Assembly: GCA_009493725.1 (NCBI GenBank) | Contig: VOGB01000003.1 | Coordinates: forward strand, 372,001-436,000 | Reading direction: 5' to 3' | DNA: 64,000 nucleotides | From: Pseudoramibacter fermentans | GTDB taxonomy: Bacteria > Bacillota > Clostridia > Eubacteriales > Eubacteriaceae | Made by a program: the position numbers and the translations under genes | Notes under the pieces: model-generated | Seen by the model: only the letters and a program-made list of their open reading frames with translations | Databases searched by the model: none | What the model was told of the DNA's origin: nothing | Part shown: positions 33,092 to 41,905 of the stretch, in pieces | Position numbering within the stretch: the stretch's first letter is position 1 | Layout: each line of letters begins with the position of its first letter

Positions 33092-33916
33092 TCAATTCGC
33101 GAAAAACTGATCGATGCCGTTCGCGATACCCTGCACCATTTTGGCCTGATAGGCGTCGGTCTGCATCAGCTTGTCCTCGGTCGGGTTGGTCATGTAGCCG
33201 ACCTCGATGAGGGTCGTCGGCACCTTCGCCCAGTTGTTGCCGGTCAGGTCATCGCGCTCGACGACGCCTTCGCTCTTAGCGCCGGTGGCGGTGCAGTAAG
33301 CCTTGATCAGGCAGTCCGAAAGCTTGCGGCATTGGCTGTAGGTCGAGGCGGTGTAGGGATTGTGCGCCGTGATGTTGATGGTCATCGCGCCGGTGGGTGT
33401 ACTGCTTTCGGCGGCGTTGGCGTGCAGCCGGATAAAGGCGTCGGCGTTGTTGTCGTTGGCTACCTGCGCGCGCTCGACGCAGGAATGGGCGGAATTGCTG
33501 TCGGTGCGGGTCAGCACGACCTTGTAGCCCCGTTTTTCGAGCTCGGGTTTGAGCTTGTTCGCGAGGTTCAGCATGAAGTCGTACTCGGTCACGCCGGTGG
33601 CGACGCCCTTGGTGCCGACCATATCCTTGGCCTTGGTTTCGCTGGCGCCTGGGCCTACCGGTTCACTGCCCGAGGGCATGACGGCGGAGTGCCCCGGATC
33701 GAGCACGACGGTCTTTTGATTGGCCGCCGGCTTCGTCTGAGTAGAGGAGTCGGTCTTTGATTGGGATGCGGTGCTGGTCTTGGACGCTGTCGTCGTCTTT
33801 TTCGAGGTGGACGTGGCGGCGGAGGCGTTTCGGGCGTGGACGTCGTAGAGGACAGCGCCGGCCGAGACGGCGATGATGGCGATCATCACAACGATCAGAA
33901 TGTTTTGGTGTTTCAT
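33092..33916 (-). CDS. N-acetylmuramoyl-L-alanine amidase (Amidase_3), anchored
   Basis: This zinc amidase cuts the bond between MurNAc and the stem peptide outside the cell. The ~274-residue protein has an N-terminal membrane anchor (residues ~5-24), then a Ser/Thr/Lys-rich linker to ~68, then the catalytic domain. Zinc ligands are the His in VVLDPGHS, the Glu in VTEYDFML and the His in FIRLHANA; the catalytic Glu is in LIEVGYMTN. I moved the start to the ATG at 33916 with GAGGG upstream; the longer frame enters the preceding gene. It follows the YARHG gene with a 16-base gap, so both are one operon. Confidence 0.92.
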   Translation of the reverse strand: MKHQNILIVVMIAIIAVSAGAVLYDVHARNASAATSTSKKTTTASKTSTASQSKTDSSTQTKPAANQKTVVLDPGHSAVMPSGSEPVGPGASETKAKDMVGTKGVATGVTEYDFMLNLANKLKPELEKRGYKVVLTRTDSNSAHSCVERAQVANDNNADAFIRLHANAAESSTPTGAMTINITAHNPYTASTYSQCRKLSDCLIKAYCTATGAKSEGVVERDDLTGNNWAKVPTTLIEVGYMTNPTEDKLMQTDAYQAKMVQGIANGIDQFFAN

Positions 33917-33932
33917 ACAGCAGATTCCCTCG

Positions 33933-34640
33933 TTATTCCGGCGTGTAGCCGCCGCGGGCGTCCATCGCGTTTTTGAGCAGCTCGACGTTGGCGCGCTCGA
34001 TATCCGACAACTCGTAGTTGTTGTCGAAATCGTCGGGATCGATCGTCCCGTTGTACCAGCTTTTGCTGTCAAAATAGTTCTGCAGTTCAGTAGCCTTGAA
34101 CCGGCGGCCTTCCCGGGCGTAAATTTCGTTGAGGGCGTAGTTGCATTCCTTGGCTGAAAAGCCGGAAATGTCGCTAGAGGATAGGTATTCGCTCGTCGAA
34201 TCGGGCAGGATGTAGGTTCGGCTCATCCAATTTGACGACGAAGACGACGAGTTGGATGACGACGAGGACGAGGAAGAATTGCTGCTTTTATTTTTCGAGG
34301 AAGATGAGCCGCTGTCCGAGGATTCGGACTGGGTCGAGCCGGAGCTCACACTGGTTTGGGCGCTGCTCTTTCTGAACATCAGGAAATACAGTGCAGTGAC
34401 GGCAACCGCGGCCGCGCAGACGATGGCGACGATGATGACCAGGGTATTGCTGGCACCGGGCTGTTTTTCCCGCTTCACCGGCTGATCGTAGTAAGGGTCT
34501 TGGCTGTAATCGGTCAGGTCGTCGGTTTCAGCGCGCAAGTCGTCGTAATCCGCTGAGGTGTAATTCGGGTTCGGCGCGCCGCAAACCTGACAATAGGGCA
34601 GGTTCGGGTCCAAATTGGCGCCGCAGTGGTTGCATTTCAT
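33933..34640 (-). CDS. Zinc-ribbon membrane protein with YARHG domain
   Basis: Of the 235 residues, 1-24 form a zinc ribbon (CNHCGANL and CQVCGAPN), ~65-88 are a single membrane segment, ~95-137 are a nearly pure serine linker, and ~165-195 hold the YARHG motif (NEIYAREGRRFKATELQNYF, then SKSWYNG). The topology puts the zinc ribbon in the cytoplasm and YARHG outside. YARHG is thought to act in the extracellular, wall-associated space. The paired amidase gene supports a cell-wall role. AAAGGAGG precedes the ATG. Confidence 0.85.
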   Translation of the reverse strand: MKCNHCGANLDPNLPYCQVCGAPNPNYTSADYDDLRAETDDLTDYSQDPYYDQPVKREKQPGASNTLVIIVAIVCAAAVAVTALYFLMFRKSSAQTSVSSGSTQSESSDSGSSSSKNKSSNSSSSSSSSNSSSSSSNWMSRTYILPDSTSEYLSSSDISGFSAKECNYALNEIYAREGRRFKATELQNYFDSKSWYNGTIDPDDFDNNYELSDIERANVELLKNAMDARGGYTPE

Positions 34641-34790
34641 AATGGCCTCCTTTTATCTTTCAATCAATTTAATCGAGCTTCAATCAGATAAATCAATTAT
34701 AGCATAGATTCAAAGGCCATGGGTAAAAACGTATAGGGAAAAGCGCCGAAACAAAAGGGCTCGCACGGCCCGGCTCTGAGCCGCCTGAGC

Positions 34791-35537
34791 CTACTTTTTG
34801 GCTGGGAGCTCGGCGAGATCGGGCAGCTTGTCCGGCGAAATGTCGGAGAGAAAATCTTCGACGTAAATCATGTGTTCGAGCATGCGCTTGCGGGCGAGGA
34901 TCGGATCCTTTGCGACGATGGCGTCGGTGATGCGCCGATGCTGAAAATAGAGGGCGTTGCCTTCGTCCTTTTCTTTGGAAATGATCGCGATGCGGGCTTG
35001 GTAACGCACGGTTTCCAGCAGCGTCGTCGCGGCAGTCAGCGAATCGCGGATCAGGCAGTTGTTTGACGCGGCGGCGATGGACTGGTGAAAGTCGTCGTCG
35101 AGGGCCGCGGAGGTGTCGATATCCGGGGCGATTTCCATTTGATCGGCAACAGCCGTGATGTGTTGAATGAAATCAGGCGAAGGATCGGCGGCCGCGAGGC
35201 CGGTCGCTTCAATTTCGAGGCTCTGCCTGAAGTGGTGGATGTCGTAAAGGGAGCCGCCGCCGAGATAGAAGGAGATGGTCATCGGCTGAAGCAGCGCCAA
35301 ATCCATGCGGTCGCTGATGAAATTGCCTTCACCCTGCCGGCTGACGACGAGGCCAATCATTTCGAGGGCGCGAATCGCTTCGCGGATGGTCGCCCGGGAG
35401 ACGCCGAGGCTTTCAGCGAGCTGGCGTTCTGGGGCCAGCCGGTCGCCTGGACGCAGCTTTTTATTTTGGATGTCGCTCTGGATGCGGCGGATAACGATTT
35501 GGAAAGCGCGGGATGCGTTTGGGTTTTTGGCGCTCAC
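34791..35537 (-). CDS. FadR-type GntR regulator (FCD domain), probable lactate regulator
   Basis: This ~248-residue protein has an N-terminal winged helix (DRLAPERQLAESLGVSRATIREAIRALEMIGLV) and a C-terminal FCD ligand domain whose histidines (FHQSI and HRRITDAI) would bind a metal and a small acid. LldR and PdhR of this family bind TGGT-N-ACCA type palindromes. A matching TGGTC-N-GACCA lies in the divergent lactate permease promoter and before two further lactate genes, so this is the likely reader. The GTG at 35537 is chosen because AAGGAG lies 6 bases upstream, inside the longer open frame. Confidence 0.88.
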   Translation of the reverse strand: MSAKNPNASRAFQIVIRRIQSDIQNKKLRPGDRLAPERQLAESLGVSRATIREAIRALEMIGLVVSRQGEGNFISDRMDLALLQPMTISFYLGGGSLYDIHHFRQSLEIEATGLAAADPSPDFIQHITAVADQMEIAPDIDTSAALDDDFHQSIAAASNNCLIRDSLTAATTLLETVRYQARIAIISKEKDEGNALYFQHRRITDAIVAKDPILARKRMLEHMIYVEDFLSDISPDKLPDLAELPAKK

Positions 35538-35672
35538 GGGTGTCTCCTTTCTCAAAATCACGATAACTCATTTATTATGCATTAAGCCTTATTTTAAATC
35601 AAATCAAAAATCAAGATAGTGAATATTTTGTTCTAAAAGGATAGAAAATTTCAATTTTAGGTGAATTTAAGA

Positions 35673-35701
35673 TTGACAAATTGGTCTGACCACTATATAC
35701 T
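35673..35701 (+). promoter_or_regulatory. Lactate permease promoter with embedded operator
   Basis: TTGACA (35673-35678) and TATACT (35696-35701) are 17 bases apart. The palindrome TGGTCTGACCA (35682-35692) fills the spacer, the classic position for repression by a GntR-type protein. Confidence 0.85.
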
Positions 35702-35755
35702 TAAGGTATCGGTATTCGTTTACAGGTGTAAAACTGCCGAGAAAAGGGGGAAAAC

Positions 35756-37318
35756 ATGAATTTTGGTTTATTTCTACTGGCATTAGTTCCGATCATCTGG
35801 CTGATCATTGCCCTCGCGGTGATGAAGATGCCAGGGTATTGGGCCTGTGTCATCGCACTGGTTATCGGCGCGGTGATTGCCATGGTCTCATTCGGAAGCT
35901 CCGGCTCCAATGTCGCAACGGCGGCGCTGGAAGGGGCACTCAATGCGTTGTGGCCGATCATATTGGTCATCATCGCGGCACTGTTTACTTATAATATCAC
36001 GCTGGAAACCGGCGCGATGGACAAAATCAAGGCAATGCTCGCGTCAGTCTCCACTGACCAGCGTGTCCTGCTTTTGATCATCGCTTGGGGATTCGGTAAC
36101 TTCATGGAAGGGATGGCCGGCTTCGGTACGGCTGTCGCGATTCCGGCTTCGATCCTCGTCGGCCTCGGCTTTGATCCGATTCCGACCGTTGTGGCCTGCC
36201 TGGTCATCAACTCGACGCCGACCGCCTTCGGTTCCGTAGGGGTTCCGACGACGACCATGGCCGCCGTCACAGGCTTAAACGCCACAGCACTTTCCGCGAA
36301 CGTCGCGCTGATCGAATGCTTGATTATGTTCATTTCACCGATTATCGCGATTATGATTCTCGGTAAAGGCGCAAAGGCCATGAAGGGCGTCTGGGGCATC
36401 ACATTGGTCTCATCTCTCGCCTTCACACTGCCGTGCTTCATCGTCGGCCGTTTCGTCGGCGCAGAACTGCCGAACATCGTCGGTTCCATCGTCTGCATGG
36501 CTGTGACCATTTTGATGGCGCGTAAAATGCGCGGCCGCGAAGTACCGGAAGCATACAGCACGATTCAGCAGCAGGACGCCGAAGGTGTCAAAGAAAAACT
36601 CACCGTCGCGTCAGCCGTTAACGCGTGGCTGCCTTTCATTCTGATTTTCGTGATCTTGGTTGTGACCTCAAGCTTGGTACCAATCATCCACGATCCGCTT
36701 TCAAAGGTTGCTTCGGCTGTGACGATCTACAATGGTAAAGGCGCAACGCCGTTGACCTTCACTTGGATCAACACCCCAGGTGTCTTGATCTTCATTGCGG
36801 CCATTATCGGCGGCTTAGCGCAGGGCGCCAGCGGCAGCACACTTGGCAGAGTTTTCGTCAAGACCGTGACCGGCAACTGGAAAACCATTGTGACGATCTG
36901 TTCGGTTTTGGCATTGGCTAAAATCATGACTCACTCCGGCATGACCGGCGAAATCGCGAGCGTTCTCGTCGCCGCAACGGGCACGGCCTTCCCGCTGATC
37001 TCACCGTTGATCGGGACCATTGGTGCCTTTGTTACCGGTTCTGGGACATCGACATCCGTCCTGTTCGGGGATCTGCAGCGTCAGACGGCACAGGCTATCG
37101 GTGCGAACCCGGCATGGCTGTGCGCGGCCAACGAATTGGGCGCTGGCATCGGCAAGATGATCAGTCCGCAGGGCATCGCCATCGGGACATCCGCTGTCGC
37201 CTTGGCCGGCTCGGAAAGTGTCGTGCTGAGAAAGGTAGCGAAGTACTGCCTGCTCTTTGTGGTCCTCGCGGGAATTATCTGCTACTTCTTCCCGATGATT
37301 GGACTGGTGATTCATTAA
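35756..37318 (+). CDS. lctP: L-lactate permease
   Basis: LctP-family carriers bring in lactate, and in some cases glycolate, with protons. The 520-residue protein has about 12-14 membrane segments. Seen are the conserved GNFMEGMAGFGTAVAIPASIL block, NSTPTAFGSVGVPTTT, and near the C-terminus GTSTSVLFGDLQ and SPQGIAIGTSAV. The gene is divergent from the FCD regulator and is followed by a strong terminator. Its codons are less GC-rich than those of most genes in the window, as in glcD and bcd nearby, probably reflecting high expression. Confidence 0.93.
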   Translation: MNFGLFLLALVPIIWLIIALAVMKMPGYWACVIALVIGAVIAMVSFGSSGSNVATAALEGALNALWPIILVIIAALFTYNITLETGAMDKIKAMLASVSTDQRVLLLIIAWGFGNFMEGMAGFGTAVAIPASILVGLGFDPIPTVVACLVINSTPTAFGSVGVPTTTMAAVTGLNATALSANVALIECLIMFISPIIAIMILGKGAKAMKGVWGITLVSSLAFTLPCFIVGRFVGAELPNIVGSIVCMAVTILMARKMRGREVPEAYSTIQQQDAEGVKEKLTVASAVNAWLPFILIFVILVVTSSLVPIIHDPLSKVASAVTIYNGKGATPLTFTWINTPGVLIFIAAIIGGLAQGASGSTLGRVFVKTVTGNWKTIVTICSVLALAKIMTHSGMTGEIASVLVAATGTAFPLISPLIGTIGAFVTGSGTSTSVLFGDLQRQTAQAIGANPAWLCAANELGAGIGKMISPQGIAIGTSAVALAGSESVVLRKVAKYCLLFVVLAGIICYFFPMIGLVIH

Positions 37319-37360
37319 AAGCGAAACCCATGGGGTTTGCCTAATATTACACCCATATGC

Positions 37361-37407
37361 AATGATCCCCGCATCAAGTCAAATTGATGCGGGGATCATT
37401 TTTTTGC
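37361..37407. terminator. Terminator after the lactate permease
   Basis: AATGATCCCCGCATCAA pairs perfectly with TTGATGCGGGGATCATT (17 bp) around a six-base loop and precedes seven T. It is symmetric enough to serve the convergent flavodiiron gene as well. A small hairpin, GCGAAACCC/GGGTTTGC, precedes it at 37321. Confidence 0.95.
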
Positions 37408-37461
37408 TAAAAAATGGGGGCGGCCGATCGATCAGCCTGCCCCAAAAATTTAAGCGCTTCC

Positions 37462-38682
37462 TTATTTGTTTTTCTTTTCGTAAATGTCGTCGGCGATGGC
37501 CTGAGCCAGGGCGATCAGGCTTTCGCGGGTTTCGTCGTTCACTGAGGATTTGACGGTGATAGGGTCGCCGAGATAGGTGATATTGTCGAGCCCTTCCAAT
37601 TCCTTTGCGATCAGGGAGCCGGATTTTGGCGCCCAGCTGCCGTTTTCAATGATCGAGATGGTGCGGTTCTGGATGTGCAGGTTTTTCATGTCGTCGATCA
37701 GATTGTGGACCGTTGGGTAAATGCCGAGGTTGTAGGTCGGTGAAGCGACGACCAGATGGGAATATCTGAAAATCGAGGCGATGACGTAGGACGGGTGGGT
37801 CTTGGAGACGTCGAAGAAACGGACGCGCTTCACGCCGCGCTGCACGAGGGCGTTGGCGAGGATGTCCGCCGCCTGTTCAGTGTTGCCGTACATAGAGCCG
37901 CAGGCGATGACGACGCCGAGGTGTTCCGGTTCGTAACGGCTCCATAAATCGTATTTTTCGATGAAGCGGTCGATGTCCTGACGCCAGATCACACCGTGGA
38001 GCGGGCAGATCATTTTAATGTCGAGGCCCGATGCTTTTTTCAGCAGCATCTGGACGTTCTTGCCGTATTTGCCGACGATATTGGTGTAATAGCGGCGGGC
38101 TTCGTTGAGCCAGGCGATTTCTTCAGCGCCGTTGATTTCGTCTTCGAACAAGACGCCGTCGAGGGTTTTGAAGGAGCCAAAGGCGTCAGCGGAGAACAAG
38201 GTGCCCGTCGTCGTGTCGAAGGAGACGAGGACTTCCGGCCAGTGCACCATCGGCGCGCCGATAAAGGTCAGCTCGTGCTTGCCGAAGGAAACGGTGTCGC
38301 CGTTTTTGACGGTATCGACGCGGTCGGCGATGTGGTGGCCGAATTGTTCGAGGAAGGTTTTGGCCTTCGCGGAGCACAGCACGCGAGCGTTGGGGTAACG
38401 CATCAAAATTTCGTCGAGGGTTGCGGCGTGGTCGGGTTCAGCGTGGTGAACGACGACGAAGTCGAGATCGCGGCCGTCGAGGGCCGCTTCGACGTTTTCG
38501 AAGAACTGACGTCCGCAGGACCAGTCTACGGTGTCTAAGAGCACCGTCTTTTCATCTTTTAATAAGTAGGAATTGTAGGACACGCCTTCCGGCAGCGGAT
38601 GGACGTTTTCAAAAAGCGTTAACCGTCTGTCGTTGACGCCGACGAAGGTTAAATCGTCATCAATTTTGCGAATATTGTACAT
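37462..38682 (-). CDS. fprA: Flavodiiron protein (FprA-type A flavoprotein)
   Basis: Flavodiiron proteins reduce O2 to water or NO to N2O and protect anaerobes. The 406-residue protein has an N-terminal metallo-beta-lactamase-like diiron domain with the ligand set HHAEPDHAAT near residue 80, a further His in APMVHWPE, Asp in FSADAFG and His in CPLHGVIW. A flavodoxin domain follows from ~residue 255: GSMYGNTEQAAD and ASPTYNLGIYP bind FMN. No rubredoxin domain is fused and none is adjacent. GGAGG precedes the ATG. It lies between the lactate permease and the lactate dehydrogenase genes, on the opposite strand. Confidence 0.93.
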   Translation of the reverse strand: MYNIRKIDDDLTFVGVNDRRLTLFENVHPLPEGVSYNSYLLKDEKTVLLDTVDWSCGRQFFENVEAALDGRDLDFVVVHHAEPDHAATLDEILMRYPNARVLCSAKAKTFLEQFGHHIADRVDTVKNGDTVSFGKHELTFIGAPMVHWPEVLVSFDTTTGTLFSADAFGSFKTLDGVLFEDEINGAEEIAWLNEARRYYTNIVGKYGKNVQMLLKKASGLDIKMICPLHGVIWRQDIDRFIEKYDLWSRYEPEHLGVVIACGSMYGNTEQAADILANALVQRGVKRVRFFDVSKTHPSYVIASIFRYSHLVVASPTYNLGIYPTVHNLIDDMKNLHIQNRTISIIENGSWAPKSGSLIAKELEGLDNITYLGDPITVKSSVNDETRESLIALAQAIADDIYEKKNK

Positions 38683-38859
38683 AGTTGACCTCCAAATTTA
38701 ATATCGTAATTCATTCCGCCCTTATTTTATCACGATTCACTAAATTTTTCTGGCCAAAAAGGAAAAAAGAGGATATAATATAGAAAAATCTTGTCACAAA
38801 CGATTTCACAAAAAAGAGTAAGCTTTACAAAAATAATTGCATTTACTGTGTGGAATGGC

Positions 38860-38907
38860 TTGATTTTAGAACAGGTTTACATTATAATAAAGGAAGTGGT
38901 CAGACCA
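38860..38907 (+). promoter_or_regulatory. Promoter and operator of the lactate dehydrogenase gene
   Basis: TTGATT (38860-38865) and TATAAT (38883-38888) are 17 bases apart. TGGTCAGACCA (38897-38907) covers the expected transcription start near 38895. The rest of the 301-base gap to the flavodiiron gene is AT-rich, with no further clear site. Confidence 0.82.
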
Positions 38908-38984
38908 ATTTAAATGTGCCGACCATGTGTATTTATTATGATTGATAAAAACGGTATTTGTGGAGAGTAAGAGGAGGAAGCTAA

Positions 38985-40421
38985 ATGAGCTATACGTACA
39001 ATCCAGTCACCCCTGAAATTATCGAACAGATTAAAGAAGCGGCCAACGGCCACGTCATTTTAGGGGAAGACATCAACGAAGATTTCGCCCATGACGAAAT
39101 GCGCATCTACGGTCAGGAATACCCGGATGTCGTCGTTGAACCGAGAACGACCGAAGAAGTTGCGGCCGTTGTCAAAATCTGCAACGACAACAAAATCCCA
39201 GTGACCCCGTCAGGCGCACGTACCGCGTTAACCGGTGCCCCAGTTTCTGTCAAAAAAGGCGTCATGATTTCAACCCTGAAGATGAACAAGATCCTCGGGT
39301 ACGACGAAGAAAACCTGGTCGTCCGCATTCAGCCAGGCGTTCTGCTGAACGACCTCGCACAGGATGCCCTGAAACACGGCCTGATGTATCCACCAGATCC
39401 TGGTGAAAAATTCGCAACCGTCGGCGGCAACGTTTCGACTAACGCTGGTGGGATGCGCGCAGTTAAATACGGCTGCACCCGTGACTATGTCCGTTCACTG
39501 ACCGTCGTTCTGCCGACTGGCGAAGTCGTCACAGAAGGCGCGACCGTCGCGAAGACAAGTTCCGGCTATTCACTGATGAACTTAATCGTCGGCGCAGAAG
39601 GGACCCTCGGGATTGTCACTGAAATGACGATGAAAGTCATCGTGGCTCCGCAGGCAACCATGTCGATGATCATTCCTTATCCGAGCATCGAAGAAGCAAT
39701 CGGCGCTGTGCCGAAACTGTTCCAGGCTCACCTCGATCCGCAGGCCCTCGAATTTATGGAAAAAGACGTCACGATGGCGACTCAGAAATCCCTCGAAAAA
39801 GACGTTTATCCGGCAGAAATGGACGGCGTTGAAGTTAAAGCCTACGTTCTGGCTACATTCGACGGCAACGACGAAGACGAATTGATGGACAAGATCGAAA
39901 AGGCATCAGAAGTTGTCCTCGAAGCTGGCGCACTCGACGTTCTGGTCGCCGATACTCCGAGACTGCTCGCAGACGCATGGCAGATTCGTTCATCCCTGCT
40001 TGAAACCATCGAAGAAAGCACCAAGCTCCTCGACGAATGTGACGTCGTTGTGCCAATCACCAAGATTCCTGAATTCTTGATCTACGCTAAATCCTTAGGC
40101 GAAGGCAAAGATTACGAAATCAAAGACTTTGGTCACGCTGGCGACGGCAACCTGCACATCTATCTGTGCTCCAACGGCGACGACAAGGAAGCCTTCATGA
40201 AAGAATCTGATGAATTCATGACCAAGGTTTACGCAAAATGCGTCGAACTCGGCGGCTTGATCTCCGGTGAACACGGCATCGGCATGGGCAAGATGAAATA
40301 TTTGAAGAACATGGTCGGCGAAAAGAACATGGAACTCATGCGCGGCATCAAGAAAGTCTTCGACCCGAACATGATCATGAACCCAGGCAAGGTTTGCTTC
40401 GATCCGGAAGCGGATGACTAA
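38985..40421 (+). CDS. lctD: FAD-linked lactate/glycolate dehydrogenase (GlcD/LctD type)
   Basis: This FAD enzyme oxidises a 2-hydroxyacid, here most likely D-lactate, to the 2-oxoacid. The 478-residue protein has the FAD PCMH domain (TPSGARTALTGAPV, GGNVSTNAGGMRAVKYG, VGAEGTLGIVTEMTM) and the C-terminal oxidase domain with FGHAGDGNLHIYL and SGEHGIGMGKM. In acetogens and butyrate formers the homologue works with an Etf. The etfBA genes at the window start are one candidate, but that EtfA lacks the ferredoxin extension of the confurcating type. The operator upstream places it in the lactate regulon. AGGAGG precedes the ATG. Confidence 0.9.
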   Translation: MSYTYNPVTPEIIEQIKEAANGHVILGEDINEDFAHDEMRIYGQEYPDVVVEPRTTEEVAAVVKICNDNKIPVTPSGARTALTGAPVSVKKGVMISTLKMNKILGYDEENLVVRIQPGVLLNDLAQDALKHGLMYPPDPGEKFATVGGNVSTNAGGMRAVKYGCTRDYVRSLTVVLPTGEVVTEGATVAKTSSGYSLMNLIVGAEGTLGIVTEMTMKVIVAPQATMSMIIPYPSIEEAIGAVPKLFQAHLDPQALEFMEKDVTMATQKSLEKDVYPAEMDGVEVKAYVLATFDGNDEDELMDKIEKASEVVLEAGALDVLVADTPRLLADAWQIRSSLLETIEESTKLLDECDVVVPITKIPEFLIYAKSLGEGKDYEIKDFGHAGDGNLHIYLCSNGDDKEAFMKESDEFMTKVYAKCVELGGLISGEHGIGMGKMKYLKNMVGEKNMELMRGIKKVFDPNMIMNPGKVCFDPEADD

Positions 40422-40498
40422 ATATTATCTTTTTAAAGATAAATTTAATAAATTGACAAATATTTCACAGTTTACTTTTCAACACGAAAATTCTGTGA

Positions 40499-40554
40499 TA
40501 TAATATGTTCTGTTAATTCGGAACCTTCTCAATCCGGATTAACAGAACTTTTTT
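40499..40554 (+). terminator. Terminator (with overlapping TATAAT) between lctD and the acyl-CoA dehydrogenase
   Basis: GTTCTGTTAATTCGGA (40507-40522) pairs with TCCGGATTAACAGAAC (40533-40548) in a 16-bp stem with one G-T pair, followed by six T. TATAAT lies at 40499-40504, directly before the left arm. The hairpin may end lctD transcription, attenuate the next gene, or both. Confidence 0.85.
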
Positions 40555-40616
40555 ATAAATTTTGCGGAAAAATTTGAAAAGAGAAAAATTTTAAAGAGAA
40601 GAAGGGAAACTAAAAC

Positions 40617-41786
40617 ATGGCTTATCAAATTTCTGACCAGGCGAAGGACTTATTGAACGACGTTCATGATTTCTGCGAAAGAGAAGTCATCGAACAGGCA
40701 AAGGAATACGACAAAACTGGCGAATTCCCAACCGAAATGTACGACAAGGCTAAGGAAATGGGCCTGAACATTTTGGAAGTTCCGACGGAATACGGCGGAA
40801 TGGAAATCTCCAACCCAGATGATAAAGAAGGGATGTCCCGTGTCGATATCGCTGCGCTTTTCGAAGAAATGGCAAGAGCAGATGCTGGCTTCGCAACCAC
40901 AATCTCCGCTTCCGGCCTTGGTACTAAACCAGTTCTGATCGCTGGCAACGACGACCAGAAAAAACGCGTTTGCGACATCCTCTGCAACGGCGGCTTCGGC
41001 GCATTCGCACTGACTGAACCTGGTGCAGGTTCTGACCCGGCAGCTGGCAAAACCACAGCTGTTAAAGACGGCGATGATTACATCATCAACGGTACAAAAT
41101 GCTTCATCACCAACGGTGGGATCGCAGATTTCTACTGCGTCACAGCCATGACTGATAAATCCAAGGGCACACACCACGGCATGTCCATCTTCTTGGTTGA
41201 AAAGGGCACACCGGGTCTGTCAACTGGTAAAGAAGAAGACAAGATGGGTATCCGTCTGTCCAACACTGCAGAAGTTATCTTCGAAGACGTCCGCGTACCG
41301 AAGGAAAACCTCCTCGGCGGCGAAGGCGAAGGCTTCAAGATCGCAATGGAAACCCTCGACCAGGCACGTGCTTGGATGGGTGTTGTCTCCGTCGGTTTAG
41401 CTCAGAGAGCTATGGACGAAGCGATTGCTTATTGTAAAGAACGTCAGCAGTTCGGCCGTCCAGTCCTGAAATTTCAGGCAATGCAGTTCAAGATTGCTGA
41501 TATGGCAATTAAGATCGAAGCAGCTCGTCAGCTCAACGCTTACGCACTGACATTGATGGATCAGGGCAAACGCTACACCAAAGAAGCTGCAATGGCTAAA
41601 TGCTTCGCTTCTGACGCTGCAATGGAAATCACCACTGAAGCTGTTCAGATGTTCGGTGGCTACGGCTACTGCCGTGAATACCCGGTTGAAAAACTGATGC
41701 GCGACGCTAAGATCTTCCAGATCTTCGAAGGAACCAACGAAATCCAGAGAATCGTCACCGCAAACAACACAATCGGCAGATTCTAA
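40617..41786 (+). CDS. bcd: Acyl-CoA dehydrogenase (butyryl-CoA dehydrogenase type)
   Basis: This FAD-dependent short-chain acyl-CoA dehydrogenase of 389 residues, in anaerobes, usually reduces crotonyl-CoA to butyryl-CoA with an Etf. Signatures are ALTEPGAGSDPAAGKTTA, FITNGGIADFY, the FAD/CoA block MFGGYGYCREYPVEK, and the catalytic glutamate in QIFEGTNEIQRIV. Caffeyl-CoA or acryloyl-CoA reductase activity cannot be excluded. The gene stands alone, without thl/crt/hbd next to it. The codons are strongly biased to GCT/GCA and other A/T-ending forms, a sign of very high expression. The ribosome site is AAGAAGGGA. Confidence 0.9.
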   Translation: MAYQISDQAKDLLNDVHDFCEREVIEQAKEYDKTGEFPTEMYDKAKEMGLNILEVPTEYGGMEISNPDDKEGMSRVDIAALFEEMARADAGFATTISASGLGTKPVLIAGNDDQKKRVCDILCNGGFGAFALTEPGAGSDPAAGKTTAVKDGDDYIINGTKCFITNGGIADFYCVTAMTDKSKGTHHGMSIFLVEKGTPGLSTGKEEDKMGIRLSNTAEVIFEDVRVPKENLLGGEGEGFKIAMETLDQARAWMGVVSVGLAQRAMDEAIAYCKERQQFGRPVLKFQAMQFKIADMAIKIEAARQLNAYALTLMDQGKRYTKEAAMAKCFASDAAMEITTEAVQMFGGYGYCREYPVEKLMRDAKIFQIFEGTNEIQRIVTANNTIGRF

Positions 41787-41807
41787 TTTATCCATATCGA
41801 TCATTAG

Positions 41808-41835
41808 GAGTCGGTGCGCTGCACCGGCTCTTTTT
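41808..41835 (+). terminator. Terminator after bcd
   Basis: GAGTCGGTGC pairs with GCACCGGCTC around GCT and is followed by five T. Confidence 0.92.
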
Positions 41836-41848
41836 GTTTTTATATTTT

Positions 41849-41880
41849 CCAAAAAAAAAACCGAAGCGCGCGCTTCGGTT
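41849..41880 (-). terminator. Terminator of the cupin gene
   Basis: On the minus strand the palindrome AACCGAAGCGCGCGCTTCGG is followed by a run of ten T. It lies 26 bases after the cupin stop codon. Confidence 0.9.
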
Positions 41881-41905
41881 GAATTTGCGATTTTCTGAAA
41901 AAGGG

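Noticed and set aside
33092..34072. 52-residue N-terminal extension of the amidase
   Set aside because: The extension is a shifted-frame reading of the YARHG gene end. The internal ATG at 33916 starts the membrane anchor and has its own ribosome site.
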